Positions 1 through 6,274 of a stretch of DNA of 8,425 bases are shown one piece after another. The translations under genes were made by a program, and so were the position numbers. How positions within the stretch are numbered: position 1 is the stretch's first letter; every line of letters begins with the position of its first letter. The DNA is from Acidobacteriota bacterium. GTDB lineage: Bacteria; Acidobacteriota; Terriglobia; Terriglobales; Acidobacteriaceae. The notes below the pieces were generated by a model. The model did not search any database. It was not told where the DNA came from and was given only the letters and a program-made list of their open reading frames with translations. Location of the stretch: the NCBI GenBank assembly GCA_021846065.1, contig JAJZCP010000054.1:1-8425 (forward strand). The letters run 5' to 3'.

Positions 1-356
1 GGCGGCGCATTCGCGATGAAATTCTCGCCGCATACCTGGCCGATGCGGCCGCATCGCGATTTCTGAGCCCGTCGGGCGAATATCGCCGCGCCGAGCGGCC
101 CGCCAAGGGCGGCAAGCGCGCACTGTTCTCGGCACAGGATTTTCTCATTCGCGTGGCGGAGGGTGAAGCCACCGCGGCCGATATTCCGCCTGAATTTTCG
201 TTGACTGCAATGCCAAAAAAGGAAGCGCCGCAAGTTACGCCTCGATCCGGCAAGCCGCGGCAACGATCCACAAAAACGAAGCTATCCAGCCGTAATGTTC
301 GACCGCCGGCCGCACTGACGCCCGGCCCGGACAGCACGGCTCCGTCAGCGGTGTAG
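1..356 (+). CDS. ppk1: Polyphosphate kinase 1, C-terminal fragment (5' end outside window)
   Basis: This is the 3' end of a gene read in the frame starting at base 3 and ending with TAG at 354-356; the start lies to the left of the window. The visible 117 residues begin with RRIRDEILAAYLAD, then RFLSPSGEYRRA, then LFSAQDFLIRVAEG. This order and spacing matches the extreme C-terminus of PPK1 as I remember it: a DEIL..YLAD helix, a (D/S)GxYxR turn, and a final SQ-F helix. PPK1 reversibly transfers the ATP gamma-phosphate onto polyphosphate chains at the membrane. The catalytic histidines lie upstream and cannot be checked. About 50 residues beyond the usual domain end form a Lys/Arg/Pro/Ser-rich, probably disordered tail. 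The sixA- and ppx-like genes downstream support the call. The identification rests on about 65 conserved-looking residues, so a search is needed for certainty. Confidence 0.75.
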   Translation, partial: RRIRDEILAAYLADAAASRFLSPSGEYRRAERPAKGGKRALFSAQDFLIRVAEGEATAADIPPEFSLTAMPKKEAPQVTPRSGKPRQRSTKTKLSSRNVRPPAALTPGPDSTAPSAV

Positions 357-364
357 AGCGATTG

Positions 365-1396
365 ATGAGCACCACGCAGCCATCCCCAGCCCTGCCGACG
401 GGCGCAAGTCGCGCGCAGGTATCGCCGGCGCCGCGCTCGACGCGAAACGTGACGGAGCATAGTACCGCGCGGTTCGGGATGATGGCAGAGACCGCGCCTG
501 GACGGCGGCCCTGGATCTCCATCGCCGTCGCCTGGCACCTGTGGAGTCTGGATGCTCCGACCGTGGCGATTGTGTGGTGCTGGTTTCTCGGCGCCGTATT
601 CCATGTGCCATATTCGCGCGTCACCCTTCCGATTCTCGGCCTGGGAACATGGGTGGTCTATGTTGCCGACCGATTGCTGGATGGCTACAGCGCCACGGAG
701 ACAGCATCGCTGCGCGAGCGGCACTGGTTCTACTTCCGCCATCGCCGGGTATTCACGATTGCCTGCCTGACAGTCGCTGCACCGCTGACGTGGATGATTC
801 TGCGGCTGGCGCAGCCGGGTGTCCGCCTTGGCGATATTGCGCTATGTATTCTGGGCATCGCGTACTTTTCGCTGGTGCATGGCCACCGCTCGCAGTCGGG
901 CGCGCATCGCAGCCGCTGGTTCCTGATCCCCAAGGAGCTGGCGGTCGGCTTCCTGTTTGCCGTTGCATGCACCATGCCCACCTGGCTGCGTGCCCGCCAC
1001 GTTCCGGGGCTATTGCTGGTGGACGCGATCGCATTCGGCGCGCTGTGCTCGCTCAACTGTGTCGCCATCCAGACGTGGGAGGACGAAGAGGCGGCGCAGG
1101 AAGTGATGCATTCCATCCTGGGTGCGTCAGCCGGTCATCCTCGCATTCATCCCGTCACCGCATTTTTGGGGCGGCACTTGAAGCTTTGGTCAGCAGGCCT
1201 GCTGGTAGCGGGAATATTGGGCGCATGGAGAGCGCCCGGCGTTCCCATGGCGCTGCCCTGGGCCGCCATTGCGGCCAGCGCAGCCATCTTCCTGGTGCTG
1301 CTGCACTGGCGGGAGCGTCTCCCGGCCCAGGCACTTCGCATCGCTGCCGATGCAGCATTGCTGACCCCTCTGCTGCTGTGGCCGCTCGTGCGATAA
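365..1396 (+). CDS. Polytopic membrane protein, distantly UbiA prenyltransferase-like
   Basis: The product is about 343 residues. Roughly eight or nine hydrophobic segments run from about residue 60 to the C-terminus, consistent with an inner-membrane protein. The stretch WVVYVADRLLDG (about residues 96-107), followed by RERHWFYFRHRR, resembles a weak UbiA-superfamily pattern in which the first Asp-rich motif is reduced to a DxxxD-like pair. A later IQTWEDEEA (about 235-243) is acidic but not a clear second motif. No substrate can be named. I place the start at ATG 365, 8 bases after the ppk1 stop, although TTG 362 is also open. The first 38 residues are Ser/Pro/Thr-rich and poorly conserved in appearance, so ATG 479 or 482, just before the first membrane segment, is a real alternative. 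No strong Shine-Dalgarno site decides between them. The stop abuts the next gene, implying cotranscription. Confidence 0.8.
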   Translation: MSTTQPSPALPTGASRAQVSPAPRSTRNVTEHSTARFGMMAETAPGRRPWISIAVAWHLWSLDAPTVAIVWCWFLGAVFHVPYSRVTLPILGLGTWVVYVADRLLDGYSATETASLRERHWFYFRHRRVFTIACLTVAAPLTWMILRLAQPGVRLGDIALCILGIAYFSLVHGHRSQSGAHRSRWFLIPKELAVGFLFAVACTMPTWLRARHVPGLLLVDAIAFGALCSLNCVAIQTWEDEEAAQEVMHSILGASAGHPRIHPVTAFLGRHLKLWSAGLLVAGILGAWRAPGVPMALPWAAIAASAAIFLVLLHWRERLPAQALRIAADAALLTPLLLWPLVR

Positions 1397-2095
1397 ATGC
1401 CTCCGCCACCCGAGCAGCGACCGCCCAACTTCGATCCACTCGCCCGGCTTTACCGCTGGATGGAGCTGTTCACCTTTGGCCCCCTGCTGGCGCGCTGCCG
1501 CTTCTGCTTTCTGGAAGCTGCGCTGCCGCTCAGCAATATGCTGATTCTCGGGGATGGCGATGGCCGCTACACCCAGCGGTTATTGGCGCGCAACCCGCAG
1601 GTCCACATCACTGCGGTAGACGCCAGCGGCGCGATGCTGGCCGCGTTGCAGCAGCGCGCAGCGACCGTGGGAGCGGCGGCACGGCTGACCGTCGTGCAAC
1701 AGGACCTGCGTTGCTTTACGCCCACTGGCCGCTTCGATAGCGTGGTGACACACTTTTCGCTCGACTGCCTGGAGGAGCCGGCGATCGATCGTCTGGTGGA
1801 CGGGATCGTTCCGGTTCTGACACCCGGCAGCGTCTGGATTGTTTCCGAGTTCGCGATTCCCTCCGGCCGGGCTCAGGCTGCGTTCGCGCGCGCCCTTATC
1901 GGCTCGCTCTACTTTGCCTTCCGGCTGCTGACGGGCTTACGCACGCGCCGCCTGCCGGACTACGCACCGATTCTGGCGCGGCACGGATTTGTGCGTGTGG
2001 CGGAGTCGCCGCGCCTGGGCGGCTTGCTGACGGCGGAACTTTGGCGGCTGACGGCGCGCAATGACTTCACACAGCCCCCGGCCGATATCGTGTGA
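1397..2095 (+). CDS. Class I SAM-dependent methyltransferase
   Basis: This is a 232-residue soluble protein with a Rossmann-type methyltransferase core. Motif I is MLILGDGDGRYT (residues 48-59), the glycine-rich loop that binds S-adenosylmethionine. An acidic residue at the end of strand 2 (ITAVDASG, D75) should contact the ribose. D103 in VQQDLRC fits the adenine-contacting position, and FDSVVTHFSLDCL (113-125) is the motif IV region. A possible short hydrophobic helix near 166-178 (ALIGSLYFAFRLL) suggests membrane association or a hydrophobic substrate. The ATG directly follows the TAA of the UbiA-like gene, so translation is probably coupled; no separate ribosome-binding site is evident. 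The acceptor substrate cannot be read from the sequence. A lipid or quinone-like acceptor made with the membrane neighbour is possible, but that is inference. Confidence is high for the fold and low for the role. Confidence 0.88.
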   Translation: MPPPPEQRPPNFDPLARLYRWMELFTFGPLLARCRFCFLEAALPLSNMLILGDGDGRYTQRLLARNPQVHITAVDASGAMLAALQQRAATVGAAARLTVVQQDLRCFTPTGRFDSVVTHFSLDCLEEPAIDRLVDGIVPVLTPGSVWIVSEFAIPSGRAQAAFARALIGSLYFAFRLLTGLRTRRLPDYAPILARHGFVRVAESPRLGGLLTAELWRLTARNDFTQPPADIV

Positions 2096-2159
2096 TTTAT
2101 CCTGAACATTCGGGCCGTTTGGCTGCTGCAATATCTTCTGGCTGCGTCCCCCTCGTTTT

Positions 2160-2687
2160 ATGAATCTTTATTTTTTGCGCCATGCAAGCGCCGGCCAGCG
2201 CAAGCCGGACCCCGTCATCGATTTCAAGCGCCCCCTCGATAAGGAAGGCAAGCAGCAATGCATTCTGCTGGGCAGCGTGCTGAGCGCCATGAAGCTGCAG
2301 TTTGACGCCGTATTCTCCAGCCCTTTGAAGCGCGCATCGCAGACGGCAGCGCTGGTGGGGAATGAGGCTGGGTTTGAGAAGAAGATTCAACTGTCGCAGG
2401 CGCTGGCGCCCAGCGGAACGTGGGCCGATTTTCAGCGGCTGCTGGAGAGCGCGCCGGGCGCCGAAGATTTACTGCTGGTGGGGCATAGCCCCAACCTTCC
2501 GGAGTTTCTCAATCGTCTGTTGGCCCCCACGGGCGGCGCCAACATCCGGCTGCGCAAAGGTGCCATGGCGATGGTCGACCTTGGCCGCGGACCAGCCAAG
2601 CTGCAGTGGCTGCTCGACCCGCGCGTAGTACGGGCGCTCTACGCCACCTCAACCAAAAGATCGCGCGTAAAAACCTCCCGAAAATAG
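2160..2687 (+). CDS. sixA: SixA-type phosphohistidine phosphatase (histidine phosphatase superfamily)
   Basis: This is a compact 175-residue member of the RHG histidine phosphatase superfamily, close to usual SixA length. It shows the N-terminal catalytic motif LRHASAG (R7, H8; H8 is the expected phospho-acceptor), FSSPLKRASQTA (57 or 58 as the second arginine), and LLVGHSPNL with the second catalytic histidine H109. SixA removes phosphate from phosphohistidine proteins; in Escherichia coli it acts on ArcB and the nitrogen PTS. Its substrate here is unknown. The position between ppk1 and ppx points to a link with phosphate or polyphosphate metabolism. ATG 2160 begins directly at the conserved first strand (MNLYFLRH), which supports this start even though no Shine-Dalgarno sequence precedes it. 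The 64-bp leader shows no convincing promoter. The last 16 codons overlap the convergent ppx gene; a basic tail (TSTKRSRVKTSRK) follows the normal domain end. Confidence 0.9.
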   Translation: MNLYFLRHASAGQRKPDPVIDFKRPLDKEGKQQCILLGSVLSAMKLQFDAVFSSPLKRASQTAALVGNEAGFEKKIQLSQALAPSGTWADFQRLLESAPGAEDLLLVGHSPNLPEFLNRLLAPTGGANIRLRKGAMAMVDLGRGPAKLQWLLDPRVVRALYATSTKRSRVKTSRK

Positions 2688-4225
2688 GGCGCTTCCTTAC
2701 GCAGCGACCATAGCTCGAGATCCGCGCGGCGCCGCCCGGCGTCCAGCACGACGGAGACGCGTTTGGGTGCGACCTTCAGACGAAACTGCAGCGCCGAACT
2801 CGCATGGTCCTGATGCAGCGCCACGGCCAGCCGCAGCAGCAGCGAAGCCCGCTTGACGTGCGTGTGCTCCTCAATCGGAATCATGCGCAAAATCCGGTCT
2901 GTGGGCGAGGGACGCGATTTGCCGAGGTATCGCGCAATGGCGGAAACAACCAGCCGCTGCTCCGGTGTAAACCCGTAAAGCTCAGAGTTGGCAATGATGT
3001 ACTGCGTGTGCCGGTGGTGCCCCTGATAGTTCATGAATTTCCCGACTGAGTGCATCATGGCGGCCGCCTCCAGCCAGAGCCGGTACTCCGCAGGCAGACC
3101 GTGGACGGAGCGCAGGTCATCAAAAAACTGCACGGCATGCTCGACGACTGCCTTCTGCTTTTTGGGATCGATCCCGTAGTGATGACAGAGCGCCAGTACG
3201 CTGGCCCACCGCTCCTGCTCAAAGTGCTGATGGGCGGAGGTATGCGTGTCGCCCTCGGCGAGCATCAGGGACAGCATGCCATCGCGCAACCCCATGGGGG
3301 AGTAGCGATAGCCTGGAAGATCGAATCGCTCAAGCAGCGCGGCGTAAACATTCGCCCCGGCAATGATAATCTCCGACCGCTTTGGTCCGATGCCGGGGAC
3401 AGCGTTGCGCTGTGCGAGCGACATGTGACGCAGTTTGTCGGCGAGACGCGCGACAGACATGGTGGGCGTGCGCTCCCATGCATGCACGCTGGAGGTGCGG
3501 CCCTCGGCCTTCGATTCCGCAGTTCCCTTGCGCGCGGCGCGCGCCTTGGCGTGCGGCAAAGAGGCTGCCGCCAGTGCCGCTGCTGTTCCGGATGTCGCAA
3601 AGACCGCCGGGATTCGCTCGACGCCAATAATCTGCTCGGCGCGGCGCAGCTCACGGCGGATAAAGTCCTGCATGCGCAAAACTTCATCGCGCTTCGGGGG
3701 ATCATGTTTGAGAAATTCGCGCGTCAGCCGAACGGCCCCTAACGGCAGGGAAACCATTTTGCGGATGGCAGAGTTTTCCGACAACGTCACTTCGCAACTA
3801 CCACCACCCAGATCGATCAGCGCGCAGCGGCCGCGCGCCGCCGGCTCATTGGAAACAACACCCAGGTGAATCAGCCGGCCCTCTTCCAGACCGGAGATAA
3901 TTTCAACGCGCCAGCCGGTCGCGGAAAACACCCAGGACAGAAAGGCCTGCTGGTTGCGCGCATCGCGCAGCGCGCTGGTGGCCACCACGCGCACGCGATC
4001 GGCGGCATGGGCCTGCACTGCGCGCCGGAAGCGCCGCAGGGCACGGATGGTCGCGGCCATCGAATCGGGAGACACCACGCCGCTCTCAAAAACACTCTCG
4101 CCCAGCCGTGTGATCTCCCGGTCCTCATGCAGCGTTTTTAACCGGTGATTCCGTGCTGCGGCAATTTTGAGCCGGACGGAGTTGGAGCCGATATCGACCG
4201 CTGCATACGTCGTCGTCTCGGGCAT
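2639..4225 (-). CDS. ppx: Exopolyphosphatase / guanosine pentaphosphate phosphatase (Ppx/GppA family)
   Basis: This 528-residue protein has the two-part Ppx/GppA architecture. The N-terminal ASKHA-type phosphatase core carries VDIGSNSVRL (about residue 10), EEGRLIHLG (about 115, with the probable catalytic glutamate), DLGGGSCE (138-145) and ATSGTA (210-215). The C-terminal half (about 335-528) is HD-like, with HSVGKF (392-397) and HHRHTQYIIANS (403-414). Family members hydrolyse terminal phosphates from polyphosphate or convert pppGpp to ppGpp; sequence reading alone cannot separate the two. I chose ATG (complement of 4223-4225) over a GTG five codons upstream (complement of 4238-4240) because GGGGA sits 8 bases before the ATG, and that GTG would overlap this ribosome-binding site. 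A basic Ala/Lys/Arg-rich linker of about 25-30 residues splits the core near residue 225. Its 3' end overlaps sixA by 49 bp. Confidence 0.93.
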   Translation of the reverse strand: MPETTTYAAVDIGSNSVRLKIAAARNHRLKTLHEDREITRLGESVFESGVVSPDSMAATIRALRRFRRAVQAHAADRVRVVATSALRDARNQQAFLSWVFSATGWRVEIISGLEEGRLIHLGVVSNEPAARGRCALIDLGGGSCEVTLSENSAIRKMVSLPLGAVRLTREFLKHDPPKRDEVLRMQDFIRRELRRAEQIIGVERIPAVFATSGTAAALAAASLPHAKARAARKGTAESKAEGRTSSVHAWERTPTMSVARLADKLRHMSLAQRNAVPGIGPKRSEIIIAGANVYAALLERFDLPGYRYSPMGLRDGMLSLMLAEGDTHTSAHQHFEQERWASVLALCHHYGIDPKKQKAVVEHAVQFFDDLRSVHGLPAEYRLWLEAAAMMHSVGKFMNYQGHHRHTQYIIANSELYGFTPEQRLVVSAIARYLGKSRPSPTDRILRMIPIEEHTHVKRASLLLRLAVALHQDHASSALQFRLKVAPKRVSVVLDAGRRRADLELWSLRKEAPYFREVFTRDLLVEVA

Positions 4226-4296
4226 GACGGTTTTCCCCACGCTTGCAAAGCTACACGAAACCGCGGCGAAGTTGCGCGCACCCGGCTGCTATTCTG
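4226..4296. promoter_or_regulatory. Divergent intergenic region between ppx and the GT39 gene
   Basis: These 71 bases separate two genes read away from each other, so both promoters should lie here or inside the neighbouring 5' ends. On the plus strand TATTCT at 4290-4295 is a possible -10 element, but nothing resembling TTGACA sits 17 bases upstream. On the minus strand I see only the GGGGA ribosome-binding site for ppx. No inverted repeat stands out. The promoter role is inferred from gene orientation. Confidence 0.35.
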
Positions 4297-6240
4297 ATGC
4301 TGATCGATCCATTGATGGAGTTTCCCTTGACCAATCTGCCGGGGCGCCCGGCCATTGCCCGCCAGTCAACCGAGCGATTTCCCCTCTCCTCGCGCACCGA
4401 ATGGCTGCTGATCCTTACGGTTTTTTTTGCGGTTTATTTTGCCGCGCTGTTCACGCCGCCGCTTATCGATGACGCCGATGCCACGCATGCGCAGGCCGCG
4501 CAGCACATGGCGCTCACCGGTCACTGGATCACGCTGAAGGTCGATGGTATCCGCTATCTGGAAAAGCCGCCGCTTCCCTACTGGCTGGCTGCGGTCATGT
4601 ACCGCATTTTCGGTTTTTCCGCGTTTGCGACCCACCTGCCGCAAACGCTGGCGGTGCTCGGCAGCGCAATCCTGGGGCTGCTCTGGGGACGGCGGCTTGG
4701 CGGGGAGCGCGCCGGCTTCTATGCTGCTATCGGCTTTCTTACATCGATCGGCGTGTTCCTGTTCACGCGCATCTTTATCCCAGAAGCCATTCTGACACTG
4801 CTCACCGGGCTGGCGCTCTACCTGTTTCTCACCGGACTGGAGATGCAGTCCGCGCAGCGGATTTACGGCACCTATGCACTGCTGGCGCTGGGCCTGCTGA
4901 CCAAGGGATTAATTGCGCCGGTCTTCTTTCTTGGCGGCGTTCTGCCATATTTGTGGATCACCGGAGAATGGCGGCGCTGGCGCGAATTCCGTCTGCTGTC
5001 CGGTCTGCTGCTGTTTCTGGCAATCGGCGCGCCCTGGCATATCCTCGCCGGGCTGCACAATCCGGATCAGGGACACCCGGTCGGCAACATTCCCAGCGAG
5101 GGCAATGTTCACGGCTTCTTCTACTTCTATTTCATTAACGAGCACGTGCTCCGCTTCCTCGGCAAGCGCTACCCGCACGACTACAACAAGCTGCCCGGCT
5201 ATCTTTTCTGGAGTCTTCACCTGGTCTGGTTGTTCCCATGGAGCCTGTTCTGGCCGGCGACGCTGGTGGCCGCCTGGAAGCAGAACCGCGCTGCCGGGGG
5301 ACGGCTGTGGCGGGAGCGCTTTTCGCTCGACTTTGCCAGCCGGTCGGGCGTGCTGCTGGGCTGCTATGCGGCCTTCATTCTCGTGTTCTTTTCCATCTCG
5401 ACCAACCAGGAGTACTACACCTATCCGGCCTACCTTCCGCTGATTCTTTTGACCGCTGCCGGCCTTGCGCATCTGGAGCGGCAAGCGAACGCCGGCACCG
5501 GCGACCCGCTCGCGGTTCGCTGGCTGACCATCGGCAATGCCGTTTTAATGCTGGTCGGGCTGGTTTCTGCCGCGCTGCTGGGCTATGGGCTGTGGAGCTC
5601 CCGGCACCTGCCATTTGTGCCGGATATCGGCGAACTGCTCGCCCACCGCGACGTCGGCGGCTACTCGCTGTCGATGTCGCACTTCTTTGATCTCACCGGT
5701 CCATCGTTTGCCGCGCTGCGCCTGCCGGCGATTCTGGCGGCCATTACGCTGCTGCTCGGGCCCTCCATCGCGCTCTGGCTGCGGGTTCGGCGCCAGCATT
5801 TGCGCGCCACCTTTACCACCGCGATTACGGCGGCCATGTTTCTGGTGGCCGCGCATATTGCCTACGTCCGCTTTGCGCCAATGCTTTCCTCTTACCGCAT
5901 TGCGCAGACAATCAACCAGATTGCCAGTCCGCAGGACGAGTTGATGCTCTACGGGGATCAGTCGTACGGGTCGTCGATCATCTTCTACACACGCCGCCAG
6001 GCCTGGCTGGTCGATGGCCGTTCCAGCTCCATGATCTGGGGCTCCTATTACCCGGACGCACCGAAGATCTTTTTGACCGACCGGCAGCTTATGGAGCAAT
6101 GGGGCAGTGGGCCGCGGAAGTTTCTGTTTGTGCCGCCTGACTACGCTGGCCATGTGGACGCGTTGCTGCACGGCCGTTCGTGGCTTGTGCAGGAACTATC
6201 CGGGAAGCAGCTGCTCACGGATCGTCCGCTGATCCGGTAA
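4297..6240 (+). CDS. ArnT-like GT39-family glycosyltransferase, polytopic membrane protein
   Basis: This 647-residue integral membrane protein resembles GT39/ArnT-type (PMT superfamily, GT-C fold) enzymes, which move a sugar from a polyprenyl-phosphate carrier to an acceptor on the periplasmic side. After the first membrane segment comes PLIDDADATHAQAAQHM (about 56-72), the position of the catalytic DE motif. It is followed by YLEKPPLPYW (87-96), TRIFIPEAIL (157-166), LLTKG (200-204), NEHVLRF (281-287) and STNQEYYTYPAYLPL (368-382). A mostly hydrophilic C-terminal domain of about 130 residues follows the last membrane segment. The acceptor is unknown (lipid, envelope polymer or protein). The start is uncertain: the frame is open from TTG 4243, with ATGs at 4297 and 4315. 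TTG 4327 is the only candidate with a good ribosome-binding site (GGAG at 4317-4320, 6-base spacer). All precede the first membrane helix. Transcription converges on the next gene 18 bp downstream. Confidence 0.92.
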   Translation: MLIDPLMEFPLTNLPGRPAIARQSTERFPLSSRTEWLLILTVFFAVYFAALFTPPLIDDADATHAQAAQHMALTGHWITLKVDGIRYLEKPPLPYWLAAVMYRIFGFSAFATHLPQTLAVLGSAILGLLWGRRLGGERAGFYAAIGFLTSIGVFLFTRIFIPEAILTLLTGLALYLFLTGLEMQSAQRIYGTYALLALGLLTKGLIAPVFFLGGVLPYLWITGEWRRWREFRLLSGLLLFLAIGAPWHILAGLHNPDQGHPVGNIPSEGNVHGFFYFYFINEHVLRFLGKRYPHDYNKLPGYLFWSLHLVWLFPWSLFWPATLVAAWKQNRAAGGRLWRERFSLDFASRSGVLLGCYAAFILVFFSISTNQEYYTYPAYLPLILLTAAGLAHLERQANAGTGDPLAVRWLTIGNAVLMLVGLVSAALLGYGLWSSRHLPFVPDIGELLAHRDVGGYSLSMSHFFDLTGPSFAALRLPAILAAITLLLGPSIALWLRVRRQHLRATFTTAITAAMFLVAAHIAYVRFAPMLSSYRIAQTINQIASPQDELMLYGDQSYGSSIIFYTRRQAWLVDGRSSSMIWGSYYPDAPKIFLTDRQLMEQWGSGPRKFLFVPPDYAGHVDALLHGRSWLVQELSGKQLLTDRPLIR

Positions 6241-6243
6241 AGC

Positions 6244-6274
6244 CATGCGCCAGGCTCTTTACGGCTGGCGCATG
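6244..6274. terminator. Inverted repeat at convergent 3' ends, possible bidirectional terminator
   Basis: CATGCGCCAG at 6244-6253 is perfectly complementary to CTGGCGCATG at 6265-6274, with an 11-base loop. The hairpin begins 3 bases after the GT39 stop, and its right arm encodes the last residues of the minus-strand gene. Neither strand shows a strong T-run after the stem (AAAAG on the plus side, GCTTTACC on the minus side), so this is not a textbook Rho-independent terminator. It may act as an RNA 3' end stabiliser or a weak terminator for both transcripts. Confidence 0.5.

Noticed and set aside
235..624. Minus-strand open frames opposite the ppk1 tail and UbiA-like 5' end
   Set aside because: No motif, composition typical of antisense translation, and no ribosome-binding site or neighbour supporting them.
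541..1740. A 399-residue open frame on the plus strand across the UbiA-like and methyltransferase genes
   Set aside because: It lies in another frame of two convincing genes, is rich in Arg, Ala, Gly and Cys with no recognisable domain or membrane pattern, and is the usual by-product of high GC at third codon positions.
2096..2159. Promoter or small RNA in the 64-bp gap before sixA
   Set aside because: No plausible -35/-10 pair with correct spacing, no stem-loop and no ribosome-binding site could be made out.
3050..3742. A 230-residue plus-strand frame antisense to ppx
   Set aside because: The minus strand encodes clear Ppx/GppA motifs across the region; the antisense frame shows no domain and is probably a shadow.
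4226..4240. GTG start for ppx five codons upstream
   Set aside because: It would bury the GGGGA ribosome-binding site that is ideally placed for the ATG, and it adds only MGKTV before the family's normal N-terminus.
5545..6171. A 208-residue minus-strand frame antisense to the glycosyltransferase gene
   Set aside because: Rich in Arg, Gln, Gly and His with no family pattern; the plus-strand gene explains the sequence.
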